Shown piece after piece: positions 56,728 through 64,000 of a DNA stretch of 64,000 nucleotides. Both the position numbers and the translations under genes were made by a program. Position 1 is the stretch's first letter; each line of letters starts with the position of its first letter. Source of the stretch: Papaver somniferum (lineage: Eukaryota > Streptophyta > Magnoliopsida > Ranunculales > Papaveraceae); NCBI RefSeq assembly GCF_003573695.1, contig NC_039360.1, positions 121,668,336-121,732,335 on the forward strand. The letters are read 5' to 3'. The notes beneath the pieces are model-generated. The model was not told the origin of the DNA. It worked only from the letters and a program-made list of their open reading frames with translations, and made no database searches.

Positions 56728-56764
56728 ATGGTGAAAGCTTGAGATTGCAACCGAGAGATTAATC

Positions 56765-56781
56765 TCCCACTGTGGTCGCCA
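56765..56781 (-). other. Primer binding site of E2
   Basis: TGGCGACCACAGTGGGA on the minus strand, three bases inside the LTR end at 56785. The leader after it (GATTAATCTCTCGGTTGCAA) is also found after the F1 primer site. Confidence 0.7.
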
Positions 56782-56784
56782 ATC

Positions 56785-59700
56785 TGTAGATGGGGCAAAA
56801 CGATTTGCTGGTTTTCACGGGATTGAGGAGACGACCGTACGGAGGAGACTCCTTGAACCGAGAGAAATGTTCAACCTCACACAGATGCACTGCAAGAAGG
56901 GAGTGCTTTGAATTCGAGAGATCAATCTGTAGTACTCCGGCCTAAACCAAGACAATAGCCGTTCCAGAGTAAATTCGGTCACAAGAGAGAATGGGTTGAT
57001 TTGTAGGAGGAAAGCTGAGAAATGTGTGGAATCAATGGTAATCAAAGATTGTGGGTGTGTTGTGAATTCTGAATAAGATAAGTTCTGAATGATTGAAGTT
57101 GCTCAGTTGAGAGTAATTGCTCAATTGATGAGGTGTTGATCTCGTGTTGTCTGTGAGACGTGAGATTCTTGTATATTCAATCATGATTTCAGAGACTTAT
57201 TTATATTGCTGGAATTGTAGACACCATGATCCCATGAAGTGTTACAGTTGATGGAATCAAAGAGTGGGGAAATGGAAATCGTGTTTGAAACCAGTTGCTC
57301 ATCGTGCAGAGACTTGGCCGATTTTCCATCCACTACTTTGTTAACTCCTTCAACTGATTGCACGACTTGCTCACATTCCATCGTGTGTACGAACACACGT
57401 GTCGTAGACCGCCAGACCAAAACCCTAGTTAACATCCCCCCATGTGACACGATTGACGTCTCGTGCTTAATTAGTCAGTTGTTGACTTCATGATTTTATG
57501 GGACGATGAGTCCATGTATTTGCTGAGTTGAACATGATTTTGCAAAATGTTATGAAACTCATGAATTGAACGTGTCTGTTGAGACAGAAGTATAATTCTC
57601 ACGTTGATAGTTGAGGCGAGCAAGCATTGCTCTGAATTGTTGAATATTGATAGTTGAACCAATATTCCTTGATTTGAGCAAATATTGCTTATCTGAGCAA
57701 GTGTTGCTCGTCTGATGAATTATTGGTAGCGTGACCAAAATAAAACATTAATTAGAATACTGGTAGTTGAACCGAGCATAATTAATAAGAATATTGATCA
57801 TGAGATCGTCGTAAAGTTATTAATGTTCGAATCTGGAATTATGATCCTTGGACTCAGAAACCCTAATTTGATCAATTGATGACCAATTGATGGTTTATTT
57901 CAAAATCAACCATGGAATGAAAGAGGATCGGCTACATGGGATCATGGATCGACCATGTAGCGCCCATATGCTCATGTGAGCAAAATACCAAGGTCACTTG
58001 AAGAGTTGGTGATTTGTTGATGAAAGAATGATTAAATGTTGGTTTAATCATTTATTCGAAAAATGTTCGTCTGAGCCTTAGGTGATAAAACCTAATTAAT
58101 TATGAAGAGGTGAGGGACAGACCAAGGGGTCATGAAACTGGCCCTGGGTGGTCATTGGATCGACTGACGATCACTCCATGAAATTCCAAAATTATTTGGA
58201 AGAGTTTTGGACCTAATACGTGCAATTGCGCAAATTAGGTCAAATCGTGAAAATACGTGGGACCGGCTTCTTACAAGCCAAAGAGCCAACCTTGGTCGGT
58301 CAAGGTAACATGCTCACGTCGCCAACACGTCCGTGTCTCAGTCCTGAGAATTTGATATTTTCTGGCGTGCGTTTGAGCAACCATTCGGGAAAATATGAAA
58401 AAATCAGGGTTTTGCTGAAACTGAGGAAACTTCATGAGATGAAGGAAAATAATTATAAAATGAAGGAATGTTGAAGCGTGGGACCGCTGAGGCCAAGGCA
58501 TGGCCGGCCGGCCAGTGACCACGGTCCCGTGGTGCTTTTCCTAATTTTATATTATTTTTCATGAATTTATGAAAATATCATGAAATAAAGGAATTTGTTG
58601 AAATTAAGGAGTTCCTTGAAGTGAAAGAGTTTCCATGGGATAAAGGAAGCAAATAATATTAAAAATAATAAAATAAGGGTGTGTGGGACCGGATGAGGCA
58701 TGGCCGGCCGGCTGGGGCCCGATCCCATGCGTTTTCCCTAATTTTATGTATTTTTATGTATTTTTTCTATGATTTGAAGGAATTTTCATAATTTGAGAGA
58801 AATACCATGAAATCAAGGAATTTCATGGGATCAAGGAAACCTTAAAATAATAATAATAAAATAAAGGAACGTGTGGAACCTGCTAGGGCATGGCCGACCG
58901 GCTTGGGCCCGGTCCCACGGGTTTTCCTAATTTTATATTATATTTTCATGGATTTATGAAAATACCATGAGATTAAGGAGTTTTCATGAGATTAGGAAAA
59001 TAATAATAAAATAATGAGGAACCATGAGGTGTGGGGCCGGCCGGAATCAAGGCATTGCCGGTTGGCCGATAATCACGACCCCACAATGTTTTTCCCAATT
59101 TTATATTATTTCCATGGTGCGAAGGAAACACCATGAAACTGAGGAGTTTCCTCAAAACGAAGGATATTTATTCAAATGAAAGGATTTTCATAAGATCAAG
59201 GAAAATAACAAAAAATATGATAAAATATAAAACTGGCGTGGGGTTGGCCACGGCACGGATGGCCGTCCGGTGAGCCCAATCCCTCAGCACCTTGGTCAAT
59301 ATTTAATTATTTATTATTTTCCTTCCTATTTTGCATAGGTTCATCGTTTCGTCGTATTTTGAAATACTCGTTCGTGCGGTGATTGTTAATGCATCATCGT
59401 TGAGTACACTTACACCATTTGAGTCAGGGTTTACTCGGAGGTAGCTCAGACGCCCGTGCGTTGAATATTAATTACTAACCCATGGAATTCTGCTGGGAAG
59501 AACCATAGATTGAAGTAACGAAATATTGCGAAAATATTTGAATATTTCGGAAATTCAGTGGATGAATCCAAGAATTTAGGAATAATTAACTTATGGCTCT
59601 ATACTAGCAGAGCAAGCTGTCTAGGAGCATTAATTATTCTGACATGAGCTTGCTGGAGCTTCATATCCTTTCTATAGTCAGGGAAAACTGTTGTTTGTAT

Positions 59701-59982
59701 CCTGAAGACGTTATCGCTCTATACTAGCAGAGCAAGCTGTCTAGGAGCCGTCAATCTCGTGATTCTATATAAAAATAATTACTGAAGTGTTCAGTATTCA
59801 TGACATATGTCGTTGTCTAGCCGAGAGACTACATATCTGCATGTACTTCGAGAGAAAGTATTCTCAGTCAGAGGATTCGATGAGAGACCCGTGTCTCAAT
59901 ACTCGCGTCTTATTGCTGGATCAGAAGTTCGTATAATTATGTGTTTACGATTTTAGCCTTTGTCGAAAATCCACCATCTACA
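56785..59982 (-). repeat. 5' LTR of E2 (3.2 kb)
   Basis: TGTAGATGG...CCATCTACA ends. TATAAATAA at 57197-57205 (minus). GC-rich repeats with GGCCGGCC cores at about 58460-59300, four to five units. The twin hairpin motif lies at about 59600 and 59720. Confidence 0.9.
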
Positions 59983-60205
59983 AAAGTCTTCAATAAGGAA
60001 AGAGAGAAGAAGTCAATATTCTTGATGAGCAAAGAGCTCATCAAAATACAACATAACTACTCAATGTAGCATCCTTCTTGTAATTTGGAAGGATGCTTAT
60101 AATTCTCAAGAATCCTGTGTGTCTTGAGAAAGTAGTTGTTGTTATATTTCATTTTGTTTTAGAAACAATGATCATTAAAATGTTGAGCCTTGCTCCAGTA
60201 CTTTA
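59983..60205 (+). other. S internal sequence next to E2, duplicated inside E2
   Basis: Begins AAAGT, the presumed target duplication. If E2 is removed, it follows directly on the S gag pseudogene at 31503 and adds two codons and a stop. Non-coding after that. Its copy is at 48603-48825. Confidence 0.7.
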
Positions 60206-60544
60206 CATGATGTAATGTTTTTTGATCGTTCACTCTTGAGAATAATTTCTTGTTGATTGCCTTGAATTTCAACAATTCTCTTATGTTCCCTTGAACTAAG
60301 AAAGTCATCCTTTGTTTAGAATGATTCTTGAGTTTTTCAAGACCTCTTCTAAATTTAGCTCCATTATTCTTTTGGTCTCGTACCAAGGTTGTAACCATAA
60401 GTGCACGTACACCTGACCCACACAGAACGTATATGAGTATCCCTAGGGTTTCTTAAGAATCACTCATATATATATGTATCATGCTCAGTTTTGGTAATAC
60501 ACGTTCCGTAACGTCAAAAGGTTCACCTGATTTCTGTGTGTACA
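60206..60544 (+). other. S internal region, no gene seen
   Basis: About 340 bp, AT-rich, with no plus-strand frame. A 79-codon minus-strand frame (60159-60398) crosses the boundary at 60205 and has no recognisable motif; I treat it as chance. Confidence 0.4.
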
Positions 60545-60823
60545 ATGGATGGATGCAACAAGGAAGACAATGTTGAGAAGAGCAAGCCTATCGAGTTTTA
60601 CAAGAACCCTGTTTTCATAACCTGCTATCATGTTGTTGATCATGAAAACAAACTACCAGTCCAGATGTCATGACAACTGGTAGGAAATCTTCTTCGAGAT
60701 TTTGAGGTCGTACGTGAACAACTCGAAATTGCAACAAGGAATCTTGATTTTCTGAAAAAAGATCTGAAGAAAGCAACTGATGAGCTCGTCCATGTTCAAT
60801 CTCTAGTTGCTGACCGGGTTTAG
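60545..60823 (+). pseudogene. Small coiled-coil frame in S, unknown
   Basis: One frame of 92 codons from ATG 60545 (MDGCNKEDNVEKSKPIEFY) with a single internal TGA at 60671-60673. The second half (LLRDFEVVREQLEIATRNLDF, KKDLKKATDELVHVQSL) has a heptad pattern typical of a coiled coil. It lies in S between the gag remnant and the 3' region where Sireviruses can carry an additional (env-like) gene; such proteins often have coiled coils. That identity is a guess. Confidence 0.4.
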
Positions 60824-61100
60824 TGTTTTCCATATCATGTTCTCTAAAGAGTTATTTGTCTAGTAAATCTTCTTTCCATGTTTTATTTAGAATAATAACT
60901 ATAGTTTGGAATAGTCATTATTGTGATTACACATAGCTATGTCCAACGTTTTCATCTTCATTTTTTTTAGGTTTATTTGCTTAAATTCTAAAAAGTTGTT
61001 TGGAAGATGGTTTTTGCAGTATTAATCTTTATGGTTTTATATATTGCAAATTTATTATGGGATATGTGTGTTTACGTCAGTGAACTATGATTGTCCCATA
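60824..61100 (+). other. S 3' region, no gene seen
   Basis: Non-coding AT-rich sequence up to the F2 insertion; continues at 63183. Confidence 0.45.
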
Positions 61101-61466
61101 CCTTGTGTTTATGGGTGAAAATCGTTTCTGCTGATTTTGGTAATTTCGGTGGGTGAATGAGAAATAGATCTAAACCCTAAACAAATGTACTGCACGGGAG
61201 TACTTTAGATTCGAGAGATCAATCTATACAAATCTGGCCTAAACCAAGAAATGGCCGTTCCGGATTTGCTTCGGTCACAAAGAGGAGGAGAAGGGCTGGT
61301 TTAGGGAGGGAAGCGAAGGGAGTGTTGAGACCAGAGCAGTTCTGGAAGAGTAGTACTTGACTTGTATCAGAATGTGAAAGCTTTGAGAAAGCTAGCAAAG
61401 TTGCCTTTCTGAGTATTGTATTTCTCCCTGACCAAAAACTTGTTCTTTGGTAGAAATAGGTAAGAC

Positions 61467-61475
61467 CTATTTATA
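61467..61475 (-). promoter_or_regulatory. TATA box in F2
   Basis: TATAAATAG on the minus strand, matching 5231-5239 in F1. Confidence 0.6.
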
Positions 61476-61879
61476 CAAGTCTAAGTGAAACGTACTCTGG
61501 CCTCGTAAGAAAAAGAAACGGATGAGTTAAATGGGAAGAGGTGGTAAAGCCTGGTATTGATGGAATTTGATGGAATTGATGTTCCATAATGAAAGAGCGT
61601 TTCACCATTACTTCCTGCATTTACTAACCATTTTATTCTTAATACACTGTCTTGAAACGGGCATTTGTGTATGCCGCACGCTGTAAACCGCCAAACCAAA
61701 ACCCTAAAGAGCATCTCCCAGTTTGTGACATGTATTGATGTCTCGAGTGTTTTCGTGGAAAACGTGTAGCATGTCACTGGTGTTTGATAAGTTGAGCTGG
61801 AGAGACGTGCCGGCTCAGTTGCGACCTTCGACGGTCGAGATTTTGCATCTTAAGAGGAATCGTGGCCTTTGATGTAGGC

Positions 61880-62640
61880 GCGGCATGCCAAAGTGCAAGG
61901 GTTGCACGGCATGTGCCAATGGATTGTGTGGAATGCCTTGGTTGTAGGTTGCACATCGGGTGCAAGTGGCAATGCCAAAATGCAAGTGTTGCATGGCATG
62001 TGCCAAGGGCGCGCGTAGCGGCTTTGGCCCTAGGTTTGCACGGCTTGGCATGCTAGGTTGCAAGGGTCGCTTGGAATGTGCCAATGGCGCGTGTGGCGGC
62101 TTGGCCCTAGGTTCGCACGGTTTGGCATGCTAGGTTGCAAGCGTTGCTTGGCATGTGCCAATGGCGCGTGTGGCGGCTTGGCCCTAGGTTTGCACGACTT
62201 GGCATGCTAGGTTGCAAGCATTGCCTGGCATGTGCCAATGGCGCGTGTGGAGGCTTGGCCCCTAGGTTTGCACGGCTTGGCATGATAGGTTGGAAACGTT
62301 GCTTGGCATGTGCCAACGGCGCGTATGGCGGCTTGGCCCTAGGTTTGCACGGCTTGGCATGCTAGGTTGCAAGCGTTGCTTGGCATGTGCCAATGGCGCG
62401 TGTGGCGGCTTGGCCCTAGGTTTGCACGGCTTGGCATGCTAGGTTGCAACGTTGCTTGGCATGTTCCAATGACGCGTGTGGCGGCTTGTCCCCTAGGTTT
62501 GCACGGCTTGGCATGTTAGGTTGCAAGCGTTGCTTGGCATGTGCCAATGACGCGTGTGGCGGCTTGGCCCCTAGGTTTGCACGGCTTTGGCATGCCCTAA
62601 GTTGCAAGAGCTGCTTGGCATGTGCCAATGGCGCGTGTGG
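61880..62640. repeat. 77-bp tandem repeat, about nine units, in F2
   Basis: Units spaced 76-78 bp, each with TTGGCATGTGCCAATGGCGC, GTGTGGCGGCTTGGCCC, GTTTGCACGGCTTGGCATGC and AGGTTGCAAGCGTTGC. Outer units on the left are degenerate, inner ones near-identical, so the array has grown from within. It produces the long minus-strand frames in this area, which are not genes. Confidence 0.85.
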
Positions 62641-62644
62641 CGCA

Positions 62645-62905
62645 ATAATTGTGCAGCTCGGATTTCGCACGGTTGTCGTGAAGCGCAATGATTGCGCGGC
62701 CGGTTTTGGCATGGTTTCCATGATGCGCAACGATTGTGCGGCTTGGTTCTGGCATGGTTTCCATGATGCATAACGATTGTGCGGCTTGGTTTTGGCATGG
62801 TTGCCATGATGCGCAACGATTGTGCGGCTTGGTTTTGGCATGGTTTCCATGATGCGCAACGATTGTGCGGATTGGTTTTGGCATGGTTGCCATGAAGCGC
62901 AATGA
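62645..62905. repeat. 43-bp tandem repeat, about six units, in F2
   Basis: Directly after the 77-bp array: units of about 43 bp with GCGCAACGATTGTGCGGCTT and GGTTTTGGCATGGTTTCCAT, alternating GGTTTCC and GGTTGCC forms. The last unit fades into unique sequence by about 62905. Confidence 0.8.
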
Positions 62906-63182
62906 TTGCACGGTGCGTGCAATTTCTATGTATTGCATGATGGTCGCACGGTACGTGCATTCTGGCATGTTTGCCATGCTTTTGCACAATGGCTGTGCGG
63001 TATGCGCAGACTTAGGGTTTTGTGTGTCGAAACCCAAGTTTAGCATTTGAAAAAGGATACCCTGGTAATTTTTACATGCATTAAATGTTCTAATAAGTGT
63101 GTTTAGTGTCACCGGTGACGTCGTGCTATACGTAAAGATTTACGATTTTACCCCTTGTCTAAAAACCACCATCAACACCTTG

Positions 63183-64000
63183 TCAAAAGTTAAGTCTTTC
63201 ATATGTCAATATGAATGTATTGGTAAAAGAATGAATGAACTTTTGACATTACAAAAGTTTTAAGCCTATTATGTCATTATGCAAGTATTGATGGAAGACA
63301 AGATGAACTTTTGTTTATAAGGATTATGTCTATTGTATGTCATTGTGCAAATAGTGATGGAAAATAGAATGAATCCTTGTCTATTCCGCATTATTGATCT
63401 TCCCTGATCCATACTTTATGTATATACTGTGCGGCTCGGTAAGTTCTCTTATGTCGAGCGTGACCAATTGAATTGATCACACTCTTGTGGTAATTTACTT
63501 GTGTATTCCTATTGAATTAATTACGGGTTGTCTTGTGGTTAATTCAATTGAGTACTTTTGGATTCAAATTCATATTTGTATGTGATTTTTTATGTCCAAA
63601 TAAATCCTTATTTTCTCGTGAAAGTATGGTCACTCTTGTTGTTCTTTCGGGAATGACATTTTATGGGGGAGAGTTCTTAATTAAACTTGTGCTTAATTGC
63701 CAAATCTTTGTGGGGAGTACGGTTGTGGATTATTATAGGGGTTATCTTGTATCTTTATAAACTCCTTGATGAATGCATTTGGCTTCGGCTATATGATGGC
63801 ATCTAAAAAGTTGATATGTGCTTTCTTTTGGTCATGAAATGTCTCTATGGAAATTTCATTAGGATCCCACTAGTTTTCGTACCTTTGCCAATTTTATTGA
63901 CAAAAAGTGGGAGAATTAATGTGTAGTTCACACTACAAATACATATGGTTTTCGGATCATTATGTAAGGGGGAGTGGTTTCCATGTGAGATGGAGTATTG
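63183..64000 (+). mobile_element. 3' region of S, Sirevirus-like
   Basis: Continues the S sequence interrupted by F2. No gene. Contains three diverged units of about 67 bp (63202-63395), a block reading TTTTATTGACAAAAAGTGGGAG at about 63891 and a G-rich tract GTAAGGGGGAGTGG at about 63964. Both resemble the 'TTGACAAA...GGGGGAG' polypurine region upstream of Sirevirus 3' LTRs. The LTR itself would lie beyond the window. Confidence 0.55.
63202..63395. repeat. Three diverged 67-bp repeats in S 3' region
   Basis: Units starting TATGTCAATATGAATGTATT, TATGTCATTATGCAAGTATT and TATGTCATTGTGCAAATAGT, each continuing with a GATGGAA.A.GAATGAA-like part. Typical of non-coding 3' regions of this element type. 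Confidence 0.6.

Larger units (their letters stand above)
31504..59982 (-). mobile_element. Tat-like LTR retrotransposon E2, split by E1
   Basis: Minus-strand element with 9-bp terminal inverted repeats TGTAGATGG/CCATCTACA. 5' LTR 56785-59982; primer site 56765-56781; pol 51832-56727; opposite-strand genes 49458-51544; 3' LTR 47952-48602 continued at 31504-33479 beyond the nested E1. Outside the two outer LTR ends the same five bases AAAGT occur (31499-31503 and 59983-59987), consistent with a target duplication in S. Domain order RT, RNase H, second RNase H, INT plus the primer site TGGCGACCACAGTGGGA places it in the Tat lineage of Ty3/gypsy. Confidence 0.85.
61106..63177 (-). mobile_element. 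Solo LTR F2 (Tat-like family F)
   Basis: Minus-strand LTR starting TGTTGATGGTGG (63177), with a 5-bp duplication CCTTG on both sides (61101-61105 and 63178-63182). No internal sequence, so it is the product of LTR-LTR recombination after insertion into S. Shares its 5' and 3' parts with F1 (block 61115-61330, TATA box), but the middle is built of two arrays not found in F1. Confidence 0.9.

Noticed and set aside
60159..60398. 79-codon minus-strand frame (MVTTLVRDQKNNGAKF...)
   Set aside because: It crosses the homology boundary at 60205 and has no recognisable motif; probably chance.
61815..63112. Long overlapping minus-strand frames rich in His, Ala, Cys and Met
   Set aside because: They follow exactly the 77-bp and 43-bp tandem repeats of the F2 LTR, which stay open in several frames; no domain and no gene structure.
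1..64000. tRNA, rRNA, telomere or centromere repeats, and host genes
   Set aside because: Scattered AAACCCTAA words occur singly and never in arrays; no RNA gene structure and no frame with host-gene features outside the elements was found.

Overview
The window looks like intergenic DNA from a large-genome flowering plant. Nearly every base can be placed in, or next to, LTR retrotransposons or LINEs that are nested in one another. I see no convincing host gene, tRNA, rRNA or CRISPR array. The species cannot be named from this sequence; a eudicot with long Tat-lineage and Sirevirus-like elements fits, and a poppy relative is only a guess.

Left part (1-8584): an LTR-like remnant; a truncated Ty3/gypsy gag with its tRNA-iMet-type primer site and 558-bp LTR, all on the minus strand (element A); then a degraded gag leader, primer site and 2.6-kb LTR of a Tat-like family (F1). 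Next is D (8585-16133), a complete minus-strand LTR element with a GTAGG target duplication. Its two LTRs are nearly identical, it has no visible pol, and its one long decayed reading frame is of unknown function. From 16177 to 30245 there is a mosaic of Sirevirus-like LTR pieces in both orientations, a 5'-truncated LINE with RT, zinc-binding and RNase H domains, and a fragment of a second LINE's ORF1.

Right part (28564-64000): a Sirevirus-like element S (LTR, gag pseudogene at 30250-31503, coiled-coil frame at 60545, 3' region to the window end). It is interrupted by E2, a minus-strand Tat-like element (31504-59982, flanked by AAAGT). E2's own 3' LTR is interrupted by E1, a plus-strand element of the same family (33480-47951, TCGTC on both sides). 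S also carries F2, a solo LTR with a CCTTG duplication (61106-63177).

E1 and E2 make one long pol frame: leader, protease, RT, RNase H, second RNase H, integrase. They have no recognisable gag capsid or zinc knuckle. Two extra genes lie downstream of integrase on the opposite strand: a Ser/Asp/Glu-rich protein with a 5'-UTR intron, and a three-exon protein resembling the plant PEARLI-4 (phospholipase-like) domain.

The most interesting signal is a stop codon between protease and RT. It is the only one of E1's eight in-frame stops that E2 shares (TAA in E1, TAG in E2), and both are followed by CAATTA, the context of the classic leaky stop of tobamoviruses. The second is a 223-bp block of flanking DNA that is also present inside E2 next to its 3' LTR, as if a repair tract ran past the LTR edge.
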